Assembly (NCBI GenBank): GCA_964605645.1
Contig: CAZSDJ010000019.1
Coordinates: 1-31,372 of the forward strand
Length of the DNA: 31,372 nt
From: PXAH01 sp964605645
Lineage (GTDB): Bacteria > Omnitrophota > Gorgyraeia > Duberdicusellales > 4484-171
Direction of reading: 5' to 3'
Position 1 is the first letter of the stretch. Every line of letters begins with the position of its first letter. The position numbers were made by a program, and so were the translations under genes. The notes below the pieces were generated by a model. The model was given only the letters and a program-made list of their open reading frames with translations, was not told the DNA's origin and ran no database searches. Below, one piece after another: positions 14,900 through 29,800 of the stretch.

Positions 14900-17800
14900 T
14901 TAACTTGTATCTTTACTTTGGTCTTGTTTTCCCTCTTTGGAATCAGAATCTTTTTGCTTAAATGCTTCTTTCCCCGCCTGAGCGAAAAAACTTTCCGTAT
15001 CGCCTCGCTGCTTATGCCAGGCAAAGAAAAATATAGCTGCTAAAGCTCCAATGAAAATCATAATAATAAAAATTATCATCCAAGTAGTTGTCTTTGACGG
15101 AGCATCTAACTTTAGTTTCGATTTTTCCATCATCTCCGGTACCGGCGGCCCGCCGGTAAAAGTTAATAACTTCTCCATCCTTTCAAGATCATTTTTAATT
15201 TGTTGGATAATTTTTTTATTAGTCCTGTAGATACCTATGTGCTGGCTGCGGCTTACAATATCATTATTTTGCGTTTCGTTAATCTCGTCAAGAATCTTGT
15301 TGATATTTTCAACTTTACCTTTAATTTCAGCATGATACTCAGATCCTTTTAATTGATCAAGAGTATGGCCGGCCCGTTTCCGCAAGGTTTTTATCTCCTC
15401 TTCCGGTACCATCCATATATCTTCCACTTCTACTGCAAAGGTTACAGTTTCTTTCGGTGCCAATACAACCTCATCTTTATACAAATAATAAGCTGATTTT
15501 TCAGTATCGTAATTTAGCTCTAACCGTCCTTGGTCTATTATATCCTTTGCTTGAACTTCTTTGGGTAGATATACCTTAACCGGTACAGTTTTCGTTTCAG
15601 TGTTCGAAGGATTAGCGGCGCTGATTCTAAAAACCACACTGCCCGGTTCAAGTGATGTAGAGACAACCGGTTCATCTAAACCGCCTAATTTAGCCTCAAA
15701 CAACTTCTGCAGCAATTTGATAACGCCATTTAACTGATCTGTCTTTAGGCGTATTTCTTTAATAGTAGGAGATTCACTCAATGTTTTTTCCATCATTGTG
15801 CTTATGTCATAACCTTCTTCGCCAGCAAGACTTTCAAGTTTATCGCTCAGGCCATTAACCGATTCAGATATCTCTGGTAAAGCACCTTCCTTGGCCATAA
15901 TATCAGGTAAGCTTTCTACAGTTTCCTGTAAATAACTAAGGGCAAGGTCTATATCACTGCCTCCTTTAAATGCATTCTCTAAAGCTTTACCGGCTTCTTT
16001 AATAGCATCGCGAGCCTCCTCAGCAGCCGTTTTAGCTTGAGGAACCTGAGATACTAAACCTTCAATTGTAGTTAAGGTTGTAGATTCTACTGTTACCGAA
16101 CCAGTCACCATACTTTGTTCACCATAGCCTACATCAGCTATTATTATAACAGTAATCGCTTTTCCCGGCGCGAATTTATCACCATCTATTTTAACATCAT
16201 AACCGTAAAGGCCCTCTTGTCCTGAAAGTTCCGCCATCGGCTGATTTGATATAATTGCATTAGAATCAGCATCTATAATATCCATAATTGGAACTAATCC
16301 GGAAAGTCCGCTATATCTTACATTTAGCGTCTCGCCGGCTAATATTGTCCTGGGCAAGATAATTTCACCGGAAGATTTCCTCGCTGTTATTTCGGTTAAT
16401 TCCGCAGCCTCTTCAATCATTCCAGTGGCAGCTTCAGCTTTAGATATCATCTCCTCACTAGCCGCCAGACTGTCATCTGCAGCTTTCTGTAAATCCTCAA
16501 CTGCCTGATAGGTTTTCTCTTCAAAGCTGGTCATGGTACTTTCAACTATACCTACCATACCGCCTTCCTCTATTACTTCCTCGGCAGTTTTGCCCTCCCC
16601 GACCATAACTTCAATTTGTTCTTCCATCTTGTCTTCAATGAGAGTTGCCTGATCGTTCAGTAAAATCTCTAATCTTGATGTTCCGGGGTCGGATTCCGGT
16701 GAACCTAAAGCCCACTCTACCGACTCCTCCATACCAGCAACTTGAGTCTCCATATCTGCCATAGCCTTTGGTATTGAAACTGTAAATGATACAGGCGTCT
16801 TAAAGGTAGCACCGGAAGCCAATGCCATGTAACTTACTACGGCATACACCCTGCCTGACTGTAATGTATCATAGGTTGTGCCATCAGCAGTATATGTTGT
16901 AGGTGACCATGACTGCTGGAAGAAACCGCCGAAATCACTCGGTATAGCCATTTCTCCTGTCTTATAATCCTCGCAGTCACTTATTACATCGTCCATGGTG
17001 CGTGTTTCACCTAAATGGTCACCTACCCATAATTTGGTACCTTTAGGCACATCATCGTGAAGTAGGAACTTATTATTATCTTCATCCACCAACAGAGTCT
17101 TTCGTTTTATTCTCTCTGTGCCGTCATAAATCGTTACGTCTGTAATTAAGGCACCGGGTACCAGGCCGCCATCCCTTTCCAGCCAGGAGGTAATATCCAA
17201 CCTATCGCTGTCTACTTCGTATGAGAACTCTGAATAAGCACGCCAGATATGGACAACCAATGTCTCCATAGTACGGTAGATAGTTCTGTCTTTCTTCCAC
17301 TCTTGAGCGTCAGCATCCCAGCCGGTCAGATAAGGGACAGTTATTACGCCGTAGTCCTGATGATCCCAGGTAGCTTCCCAGTAACCGGCCGGTACATCAT
17401 GACTTACCGGTGAAGCAAGGCCTGTAGCCTGCCAACCGGAAGTGCTGTCTACCGATAAACCTTCAAGGGGCTGGTTGGTAACCAGGTCTCTGATGTCCCA
17501 GGTAATGGTATAATAATCTATCTTAAGGTAATCTACACCGCCTGCTGCTGCCGGCCCTTCCACATAGACATCACGGTCGTTATGGTCATAGATACGTATC
17601 TTAACCTGGTTTGCTCTATCATCGGTAGGATTATCCGGGGTTCCGTTATCATCGCGGTCATCCGGTATCTTCCAGTTAAAGCTTCCCGTATTATCTATAT
17701 CAATTGCCTCCTGTCCTGATTCGTCCTTAATGAGTGTTTCTGTTGCAAAGTCATCCTCTGAATATACTATATCTACTGTCGGTATAGTACCGAAAGTATC

Positions 17801-20800
17801 CCAGGATACTTCACGGATTTCATTGGTAATCCAGCGGCACTCATAATCACCGTCATCATTTAATTCTACAACCGGAGTATAGAGGGTAAATTCACCTTGA
17901 ATCTTAAAGGTATCTGTTTCATCATAGACTGTCTCGTCTCTAGGATCAGATATCCTTATCTTGCAATCAGGTGAAATGCTATCGGGAACAGTCCAAGCAT
18001 AATAATGTTCTGAGCCGGGACCACCTGAGCCTGTTCCGTTAGCCACTACGCCGTCATCAGCTGTGTCATAATTTTCATTTATAGGATTAAATGGCCCTGC
18101 GTCTCCGTTTGTTGAATAGGTAATCTTTACTTCCGGCATCGTGCCGCCCCATTCCCACTTGATATTATAGGTGCTTGCAACTGCTAACTGGGTAACCTGA
18201 TCACCTGTGTCAGGATCCTCAATGCCTAAAGAGGTAATATAACCGGTAATATGAAATGATTCGCTTTCGGCTGCCACATCTGTCTGGTCACCGGCGTCTG
18301 AGGTTTCGTCTCTTGGGTCGCGCACTCTTATTACAGCATCGGCTGTTGCCTGATCAGGAACGGTCCAGGCGTAAGTGTATTCTGAACCCGGCCCGCCTGA
18401 GCCTGTTCCGTTAGCTACTATACCGTCATCGGCTGTGTCATAATTTTCAATTATAGGATCAAATGGGCCTGCATCGCCGCCGGTAGAGTAAGTAATCTTA
18501 ACCTCAGGTATAGTACCCACCCAACCCCAGGCAATATTATAATCCTGGCCTATATCCCAGGCGTCATCTAAAACAGGTGAGTTAATCCACAAGTTACCTT
18601 TTATTCTTAAATCACCTGAAATATCATAAGCATCTTCATCAGTAGAGCTCATAACTCTTACTCTTACAGTATGTGAAATGTCATCAGGTACTGTCCAATC
18701 GTAACTGCCGCCTGTTGCTCCATTGCTCCAATCAGCAGCTATGGATTCTGTGGTGGCAAAATCATCCGTTGAGTAATCCAGGTCAACCTTGCCTACAGTA
18801 CCTACTGTATCCCAAGTAATAGTAAACGTATCGCCCACTATCAATTCTTCGCCGCCGGTAGGCGCTGTTAGAGTGAATTTGGCTCTTATCTTTGCCATGC
18901 CTTCTGATACACCGTAGGCATCTGCATCATTTGCTGCACCTACTTTAACTTTAAGCTGGTCTGTTATTTCATCCGGGATAGGGCTCCAGGTCCATTCTAA
19001 ATCACTTGCCGGTACAGAGGTGAGAGGATCCCAGCTGCCTGCTACACCGCCTACGGTTGAATAATAAACACCAACATCACTTACTGTTCCAGTATAAGTC
19101 CAGGAGATAGTTTGAGAGCTATCTACATACCACTGGGAAGCAGAATCAGGTGAAGTCACGGTAAAGCCCGGCATGATCTTAAAGGTAGCATCAGATATAT
19201 CATAGGCGTCGATATCATTAGGATCTTCTACTCTTACTATCAGGTCATCATAGATGAAATCCGGTATTTCCCAATCATATGTTCCGCCGTCTTTTTCTGC
19301 ATTTAAAGGTGCTGATGTGGCAATAGTACGTTTAACAGCAGGCTGGCTCTGCCTGTAGGAAGTAAGCTTGACACCGTCTGTTTCACCAAGCTGGGTCCAG
19401 GCGATTGTGAATGTGTCACCTACAGTCAATTTTTGGCCGCCGTCAGGAGCTGTCAGCATTAAGGTAGCGCGGATGCGGAAATCACCATCTGAAGTATCAG
19501 ATACATCAGCATCAGTTAAATGAGCAACTCTTATTCTAACCTTGCCGGAAACGGCCTCAGTTGGAATATTCAGCCAATCATAACTTCCATCATTTGCAGT
19601 TGAAGTAGTTATGCTGTATGGATTGGTAAAGTCAGGGTCATCTATAGAATAATCAATCTTTACTGTATCAAAAGCAGCAGTAGCATATGTTGTCCAGGTA
19701 ATAGTGGTGTCACTGCCTGCATACAGTACTTCTCCTCCATCAGGTGAATCTACCACTACCCTGCTCATTATCTTAAAAGTACTGTCTGAGATATCATAGA
19801 CAGCAGGGAAATCAGCAATGTTATTGTCTCTGACTCTAACTAAGGCCTGCTCTGTGGTGTTGATGGTGGGAACCGTCCAGTTATACTCGCCAATATTATT
19901 TAAGCCTTGCGCAAGATCAATAGCCGCCCAGCTTGTGCCATTGTCGGCGCTATAGTGTATATCGACCTTAGAAATATTACCGTCGTAATCCCATGTTATG
20001 TATTTGTTTTCAGCGCAGCCCCATTTTTCATCCCCATTGGGCTGGGTTACAGTAATCTCACCTTGAATAGTAAAATCACCGTCGGAGATATCATAAGAGT
20101 CTGCATCATCGTCATTATCAGAAATTCTCACTCTACAGGTATTTGATATATCAGCCGGAATCGTCCAATCATAGATTCCGTCATTGTCAGTACCGGAAGC
20201 AACTGGTGTCCAGGTATCATGAGGTGAGACAGTAGAGTATTTAAGATTTACCGTTGTAGCTAATCCATAAGAGGTCCAGCTTATGGTTTCAGTAGTGCCT
20301 ACCACCCAGTTTTCACCTCCGTTAGGTGTCTGAACTTTGAAGTTATCCATTATCTTAAAGGCAAGGTCAGAGAAGTCTTCTGTAAGCGCATCATTAGCAT
20401 CACGGATACGGACAAAACAATTATTCGACTTAATGGCAGGCACAGACCATGAATATTCTAAAAGAGATGCCTGGGCGTTATTAGCAAAGGTAGAATATGT
20501 ACCGTCAACTCCAGTTGTAGAAAGGGCTAAATTAACAGCTTCAATAGGAGCCTCCATTTCCCATTTAACCTTAGAAGCTTCATCATCTTGATCGGCTTTA
20601 AGTTTTTCCTGGCCATTAGGCTGAAGTAAAGTTAAAGAGCCGTGTATAGTGAACTTACCTGAAGTAGTGGTTGCATCCGGGTCATTAACATCTGTAATTC
20701 TTACTCTGGCCTGCTTGGATACTGCGTTAGGCAAGGACCAGTTATACTCTTCCGTTGAATTATCTATAGCTGAACCGTCATTTACAAATGACCAGCTTGC

Positions 20801-23800
20801 CCCGTCATCTAATGAGTATCTTATATAGACATAGCTTATATTACCATAGGTATCCCATTCTATTAATTGATTACTATTTGCAAGCCATCTATCGCCGGTA
20901 ACAGGGCTGATAAATTCAAAGCCGCCTCTGATAACAAACTCATCTGATTCATCATAAACATTTGCTTCATCTGCTAAGTTAGTAACTTTAATAACACTGT
21001 GCACACTGGTTGTTGCAGGGATAGTCCAGAGATAGGTATGGTCACCTGCACCGGCCGGCTCAGAATCAGAGATAGTATAAGGATATGTGTCTCCGCCGTC
21101 AGTAGAATATTCTATCTTTACATTAGCTATAGAACCGTGAATGGTGTAGGCAATATTGTGCTGTTCATCGCTTGTCCAGACATCGCCTTCCTGCGGTGAA
21201 GTAACTGATATTGAACCTCTTATTTCAAAGTCAGCGGATTCAGAGGCTTGAGTATAAGATGTGGTATCCTCATCCTCAATTCTAACCCTTGCATCTTTGG
21301 TTATATCATCGGGAATGGTCCAGGAATAGCTTTCATCAGCTGCAGGTTTAGTTGCAATCGTATTAGGATAATTATCAAAGCCGCTATTTGTATCGTATTT
21401 AATCACTACATTGGCAATGTCGCCATTTTTATCCCAGGTAATAGGCTGAATGTCATCCACTATCCATATTTCACCGCCGGTTGGCTTGGTAATATTAATA
21501 TCAGCTGCTATCTTAAAGCTATCAGAGGTATCTGTTACTGTATCATCATTGTTATCTGTTATTTTAACAGTTACATTATTACTAATAGTGTTAGGTATAG
21601 TCCAGGGATATGTTTCATCGCTTGCAGTAACAGAATCAGCACCAGTTATAGGAGTAAGGCCGGAGCCATAATCATACTCTAACCTTACAGTACTTATTGA
21701 ACCGGTGGTAATCCAGGTAATGTCTTTGGTTTGAGCTACTTCCCAAACATCATCCAGAGATGGTGAACTTATTTCTAATTTACCTTTTATGGCAAATAAG
21801 TCAGAAACACCAGGAATAGTAGGTTTAGTGCCATCAGTATTAGACACCCTAACCTTTACCTGCCCGCTTATAGCATCCGGTATAATCCAGTTAAAGCTGG
21901 TTCCGGTTAAACTTTCAGCATCCTGAATCTGCTGATAGGCGCCGCCGTCTACTGAATATTCTAATTGCACGTTGGGAATAGTTCCTGTCTTAGTCCAGGA
22001 AATAGTTTCCTGGTCAGACACATACCAGATATCAGTACCGGTAGGAGAGGTGATTTGAAGTTCACCGGTTATTGTAAAGTTATCAGTAATATCCTGTACG
22101 TCATTTGGCTTGGAGGTATCGGCAATTCTGACATTAACCTGGCTGGATATATGGTCGGGAATCTCCCAGGTGAAGCTTCCATCGCTTGCCGGGATGTTAC
22201 TTCCGGTAGTTGTTCCGTCCGGCGCTACTACCCAGTCATAGGCCCCTCCGTCATAGGAATATTCGATATTAACATTGTTGATTACACCGGTTACACTCCA
22301 CTGTATGTCATGCTGAGTGCCCACTATCCATTCTGAACTTGCTGTTGGGCTATCCAGCTTTATCTTTGCTCTCACTTCAAACGGATTGGATGTATCTTTT
22401 GCCTCTGAGTTATCCGGGTCTGTTATCTTTACCAAGCAAGTAGTAGATGCAATATCAACAGGGACTGTCCAGGAATAACTGCCTGAATTGGAAACAAGGC
22501 CCGTTCCCGGATCATCCGCATCAACGTAATCGATATTGCGCCAGGTATCGCCGTTATCACTGGAGAACTCAACTTTTACAGTTAATATATCAGAGCCGGT
22601 CGCTGTCCAGGTAATCGTATAACCATCACCTGAAAGTAAATACGAAGGTATTTCATCTATGTTAAATCCGCCTCTTATCTTAAAGGTTTCAGATTCATCA
22701 TAGACTTCATCTTCTGCACCTTCGGTATCAGCATCTGTTATTTTCACTTTTACATTTTCAGAAACATGGTCCGGTATAGGCGACCAGTTATAAGAAAGGT
22801 CTAAAGCGGGTACCGGCATATCTTCAGTACTCACCAAGTTATACCCCTGTCCATAGTCGTAGTAAATATTCACCAATCCGATAGAGCCGTCATAGCTCCA
22901 GGTTATGTTTTTATCGGTTGAGCCTACCTCCCAATTTGAATTACTATCCGGTTTAAAAACTTCTATGTTGCCTATAATATCAAAACTTGCTGAATCACCG
23001 TATACATTTGAATTATCTTTATCCGCTACCCTTACCACTACATCATCACTTATTGCATCCGGTATATTATCCCAGGTATAGGAACCGGTACCATCACCGG
23101 AATCAGCTACTACAGTCCCTGAAACATCCAGGTCCTGGAAGGCGCCGCCGCTTACGCTATAATATAGATTAACATAATCTACCTGGGTAGAACCGTTAAG
23201 GTTCCAAGAAATAATATTGCCGTCTGAATTGACTTCTAAGTTTTCATCGGCAGCAGGCGATGTAACTGTAATTTCAGGCCTTATGGCGAATGGATAATCA
23301 GAAACACTATAAATATCAACATCGTGAGCAGCGTCTGAAACCTTGATATAACAATCTTCTGAATTTTCATTGGCAACTGTCCAGGCATAGCTGTTAGAGC
23401 CGGCTCCATAGGTGCCGCCGCCGTCATGATTAAGAATCATATCATTCCAATTACCGGTAGCTGATGTCTTATACCTTATGTTTACATGAGTTACATCACC
23501 TACAGCGTACCAGGTGATATTCCTTGTTTCATTATAATGCCATACCGGCTTTGGAGACTCTGATTCGGGAGAAGTAACATCTACCGAGCCGACAAATTTG
23601 ATATTATAAGGACATAATGCCTTAACATCAGAATCATCTTCATGGCTTACTCTTATCTTAACCTCATCATCGATATCATTAGGAACTTCAAAAGGATATG
23701 TCCTTCTTACACCGTCAGAAGAGTTAGATACCGAGGCAAAATATTTAGTCTCTGTTTCATCGGCAAATCCGTTAGTTGAATATTCTATAGTTATTGGCCC

Positions 23801-26800
23801 GAAGTTGCCGGTAGGCGTCCATTCAATATCATAGGAATTGCCTACCTGCCACATCAGGCCGCTTTGTATAGGTGATTCCCAGGTAAGTTTACCTTCTATT
23901 TCAAAGGCATCCGAATCATCTGTAACGTCAGTGTTATCCACATCGGTTATCCGCATTACGGCAGTTTTAGCATTATCGGTAACAGAATCTGCAGGAGGCA
24001 CCCAGAGTGAATAAGGGCTTGATGCATAATCTACTGTCGCTATATCGGTCCAAGGGGCAGCGCCTGTGCTTGAGAATTGAATAGCTACATTGCCCATATC
24101 CGCCGTCCCCAGCGTCGTCCACTCTATATCAAAGGCCTCTGCTACATATAATTTATCATTGGTGTCGGGCCTTGTTACTGTAATGCCGCTTTTGATCATA
24201 AACGGGCCGGACTCATCATAGACCACCGCAAAGGCTGCATCGGATACCTTTATCATTGCCTGGTCAGCTGTTAAGATGTCTAAACCGGTTGGAATAGTCC
24301 AATCGTAAGGTGTCGATGTAGCCGTTATTGTGGATTCAATCACAAAATCTGTTGGGTAAGTGGCTCCTGCGTCATTGGAATATTCTATCTTTACGTTATC
24401 CACTACACCTGTTATGTCCCAGGAAATCGTATTGCCTGATGTGCCTATAGTCCATTCTGCTTTACTGGTAGGTGAAGTTACAACAATTACCGCTCTAACT
24501 TCAAATTTTTGGGTTTCGTCAGTAGCTACTGGATTGTCTGGATCACTAATTCTAAATTTGCAGGCGGTTGACTTAACATCTGTGGGAACACTCCAGGAAT
24601 AAGAACCGGAATTAGTAACTATGCCTGTGTGTCCGTCCGGATCACTCTTATAGTCAATATCGTGCCAAGTTGCGCCATCATAAAATTCAAGCTTTGCCTC
24701 GGGTATCTGATCCTGTAAATCAAAATTATCCCAAGTAATTGTATAAGCGCTTCCTGCTGATAAGGTAGCAGGCGGCTCAGTTAACTGGAACTGGCCGGCA
24801 ATTTTAAAGGTAACGGATTCATACTGGGTATAAGTCTTGCGGTCAGCATCGATATCTTGAATCTTAAACTGAGCACTTACAGTAACATGAGGCCCTACTC
24901 CATCTATACCTGGGTCCGGGTCATCAAAGGTCCATGAATCAGCTGTGCCGGGGACTGTATCTTGAGTGGTTAACAATTGATAGCCGTTACCATCGTCATA
25001 ATCTATAAGTATCTCCACCTGTGTCATCTGATCACCATAGGCGGTCCAGCTCACTGTTCTGTCAGTATCGCCTACGTACCAGTTTTCACCTTCTTGCGGA
25101 GTAGAACCATAGACTACCCTTCCTAAAACTCTAAACAGAGATGAATCGCCATATACTACATCCTGAAAAGCCGTATCATTATCCCTTACCCTAATTACAG
25201 CAGACTGATAACTTAGATCAGTAGGCGCGGTAATGGTTGAACAGCTTTCATGAGTGGTAACATTATCTATAATTTTAATGCCGTCGGTATCAATATCACC
25301 TGAAGGGCTGTACCAGATTTCTACTGATTCAATAAGCTCAGGTGTTGATATATCATTCTCAGTCCAGGTAACTTCCTGGCTGCCGAGCCCCGCTCTCCAA
25401 ATCGGAGGGCTGGAGCCCTCATCCCCGGCTGAAGGAGTAATAGCTACATTAGTTATAGTAGGATAAGTGCTAAAAGTGCCTGATTCCCCGTCTGAGGTAG
25501 CATCAGCGCTAAGCTGGGCATTTCTGACTCGGATAGTGCAATTATGGCTCTTTACATCAGGTACGGTAAAGTCTGAGAAGGTCTCCACATTGCCGTCACC
25601 GGCTGTAGCAACCCCTGTGCCGTCGTCTAATTGATGTTCTGATGTCCCGTCATATAAGAAGATATACACAGTGCCCATATCGCCGTAAGTGGTGTATTTG
25701 ACCTCCTTATCGGTATCACCCGGGTTCCAGTCTTCTACCCCGTAATCTACAGTAGGGGTCTGGACGGTAATAGTACCTCTGATGTCCATGGCAGAAGACA
25801 GGCCGCTTTCGATGTCGGTGAAGTTCTCATTATCATGGACTATCTTGAACTTCATGGTATCGCCTAAGGGTGTGGTTACAGGCAGTGTCCAGTCATAATG
25901 ACCGCTTCCTACTCTTGCCGGAAGCAGGTCCTCGGTGAAGGCCTCGTCATTGAATGGATCTAAATTGGAAGCTATAGTATATTCATCACCGCTTGCATCA
26001 AACAGTCCGTCTGGTGCGGCCATAACCTTTACATAATCCAGCTGACCGTGGTCTACCTCCCAGCTAATGATCTCAGTATCAGTGATATTCCAGATAGCTG
26101 TTGAGGTAGGCGCAGTTAGGGTTAAGGCACCCAGCACCCTGAAGTTAGCTGTCTCATTGTAGGTGCCGGCTGTACCTGATTTTACATAATTGGCGTCTTC
26201 TACCATCAGCCTGTACTCAGCATTTACCGGGGTCTCAGGGACCTGCCAGTCATCGGCGGTTGAGGCCTGGGTATCACTTACAGTAGCAAAGGTAACGCCT
26301 GACTGGATGGTGTTAGGATAAGTAGAGCCGCCGTTTGTAGAATATTTTACATTAACTGCGTTTATGCGTCCGTCCCTTTCAAAGGTAATGGTGTGGAACT
26401 CACCGCAGTTTAGGTCTCCCGATACATCAGGGGCAACTATGCTTAAGCGGCCTTTTACGATAAAGTCCAAGGAATCATCGGTTACATAGGTTCCAAAGCT
26501 AGAGGCATCCTCTACTTTAATATATGAGGAATCACCGGCATCCACCCTGGTAATATAATCACCTGAGGCAGGATCAGTGGGTATGGTCCATTCATATGAA
26601 CCGTGGTTGCTAGCTGTATCATTCTCATCTACTATGCCGTCACCGTTATCATCTTCAGCAAGGGTTGAGGCTGTCAATTCTGTCCAGGCAGCCTTGTTAT
26701 CTCGGGAGTAGGTTATTTTGACATTATCTACTTTGCCGAATACATCCCACTCTATTGAATTGGCTGTGCCGTCTGCTGTCCAGATAGACCCTTGAGCCGG

Positions 26801-29800
26801 TGCGGTTACACTTACATCACCGCAGATGACCATCTCATTTGAGGTGGTGGCAGTTGAAGGCTGGTCAGGTGTTGATGAGGTAATCCTGAACTTTAAGTTC
26901 TCGGCTGCCAGGTTGACAGGCAGAGGGTTATCATGGGAGGTGCCTGTATCCCAGACATAGGTATTCTCATTGGCCTCACCGGTGCCGTGGTTATTGTTGG
27001 CTACCCCGTCTTTTATCAGCAGCCATTCACCGGAGACGCCGGAGTCTTTATTCCAGTATTCCAGTTTTACCGCTGATACTTCATCACCGATGGTATTCCA
27101 TTTTATGGTCATCGCAGGGCTGGTTGAATCAATGTGATAAATTTCTCCTCCTAAAGGATAGGCAAAACTAAAGCTTGCGGTTATGGCAAAGCTTTCACTG
27201 TCGGTTGTGGTTACGTCGTTATAGCCGGTATCTGAGTCCTCTACTCTAAACTGGACCTCATTGGATATCTGGTCAGGTACCCCGTCTGTGGGATAAGGGT
27301 TGTATCCGGTGGCGCCGGCATTTACATCTACAGCATCAGCCAGGTCTTGCCAGCCTAAGCCTAAGCCGTAATCTACATCGATATTTACGGTGGTTAGGTC
27401 ACCGTCATAGGTCCATTTGATCAGTTCATCAGTTGAGGCTACCTGCCAGGTATCGCCTGTAACCGGTGCGCTGATATCAATCCGGCCGGCGACTCTAAAG
27501 TCAGACGGGGTCATCGCATTTACATAATCGGCAAAGTTGGCATCTGCGTCTCTTATCGCAATCCTGCCCTGGGTGGTTCTGGCAGAAGGTACGGTTATGG
27601 TGCCGCAGCTTTGGGAGGTGGCCCAGTCATTTTTAATCGGGGTATCATTTACAAAATCAAAGCCGCCCTCGCCGGTTGATGAGTAATAGATATCCACTGC
27701 ATCAATTTGAGCACTTGCGTTGACCGACCAGGTTACTTCTTGATCGGTGGCCTCGGCTATCCAGACATCGGCTGTATTGGGCGGATCGGTCGGGGTTATA
27801 GCTACATCACTTATTACAGGATAGGTGCTGAAGGTGCCGGATTCAACCTGCAGATTAGGTGTTGAGGGGTCATCCTGTATGCGTATCTTACATTCGTGGC
27901 TCTTTGCATCAGGCACGGCTCCATAATTATACCAATCACTGACTGCAAATGACTTCATATCTCCGTCACCTGAAGGCGTGCCGGTGGCAGGATCGGTTAC
28001 ATCTATCCACTGATTACCGTCCCAGAAGTAGATCCATACATCAACTATATTACCGTCTGCCTTCCACTTGATGGTCTTATCCGTATCACCGACATTCCAA
28101 TCCTCATAAGGTGAATAATCACTGGTAGGTGTATAGGCGGTCAATTTACCCTGGACAGTAAACCCTGCTGAAGACTGAGTGGTAACATCATAATCGGTAT
28201 CTGCATCTACTATCTTTATCTTAAAGGTAGCCTCATTAGTTATAATCGACGGTGACTCTTCGTCCACATCCCAGGTGTATGAACCTTGGGCTACATAGCC
28301 GAAGTCGCCGTAGTTTGCCGGGTCATAGGCCAATTCATTATCGGCATCGGTCTGGTTGGCTATCACAAAGGAATCGGTATCAAAATCACCTGAGCGTGAG
28401 CCTAATATCCTGACATTGGCAATGCTTCCGTGGATCACATCCCAGGTTATGGTTTCAGGTTCGCGGATTACGAATGTAGGCTGCTGGGCATCAGGATAGC
28501 TAATCTGCAATTCGCCCTTTACCTGGAATAAAGGCGACTCTGCCTCAATATTGGCGTTGTTTTTATCCTGGACCTTTATCTGATAGGTCTTGCCGACTTT
28601 TTCCGGCGGGGTCCAGCTTTCGGTGTGTTCGGTTTCTGCTCCTTCAAAATCAACTACGCCGTCTGTCCCTAAGCTGGTTATCAACTGATAGCCGGTTGTC
28701 CCGTCATCCAAGAATACCTTTACCCCTTCTATATTACCGTAGCGTTTCCACTTAATATCCTCGGCTATACCTGCCTGATAAACGTCATATCCTTCTGTAC
28801 CGTCATCCGGCCATAAAACCTCTAATGAACCCTTGGTGGTAAACTCATCAGATATACCTTCCAGCCTGGCGGTACTATTAACCGCATCCCGCACCATAAC
28901 TTGAGCTGTAGGCGAAAGAATCGTATCTTCGTCAATATACCAATCCCAGCTTCCGTTTAAGGTATCGCCGGCGCCGTCTATCTCATCCTGGCAGGAGGCC
29001 ACCGAGCCGGCTGTATTAAGAAGATCCCAGGCGGTTGTATTATCCGGCCTGTAGTATATATTTACCGTGGCAAAATCGCCCCACTTCTGCCATTCGATAA
29101 TCTGGGTGGTGTTGGTATCCCAGGAGGCATTTACATCCGGCTGGCCTACATCCACCTTAGAGGCAATAATGAAGTTGCTGGCAGACTCACCGGAAGATGC
29201 AGAGTTATCCGGGTCGGTTATCCTTATCCTGCAGGCATCTGAGATAGCATCAGCCGGAGGTGTCCAGGAATAGCTCTCATTGTTGGAAACGGTAGTGGTG
29301 TCGCCCTCAAGGTCATTTACTATGTTATACCAGTTGGTGCCGGCATTGGTAGTGTATTCTACTATTACATCGGTTATTCCCGAGCCGGTCTTTACCCAGG
29401 TAACTGTTGAAGCTAAATCAGCAACTACCTCAGGGTCTCCTGCATCAGAGCTGACCTGGATATCGGTAAAGTTGCCGGCAATATTAAAGGTGGGTGACGG
29501 GTAACTTGTATATGATTTCCTGTCGGTATCTACATCCTCAATTATAATTATGGCATCTTCTGTGATATGGTCTCCTACCCCGTCTACCCCTGTATCCGGG
29601 TCATCAAAGGTCCAGGTGTCCGATGAACCCGGGGTGGTGCTTTCGGTTGCACAATAAACCGGTGTATCTGCGCCTGCCTGGCCGTCATAGTCAATATAGA
29701 TATCCACACTGGTCATCTGGTCACCGTAGGCAGTCCAGGCTACTGTCCTGTTGGTGTCACCCACATACCAGTTATCACCTTCAGCCGGAGAAGCACCATA

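Noticed and set aside
21248..21682. 144-codon plus-strand reading frame
   Set aside because: It lies antisense within the giant gene, has a cysteine/isoleucine-rich composition typical of a shadow frame, and no ribosome binding site or family resemblance. The other plus-strand frames in 19907-30728 are rejected for the same reason.
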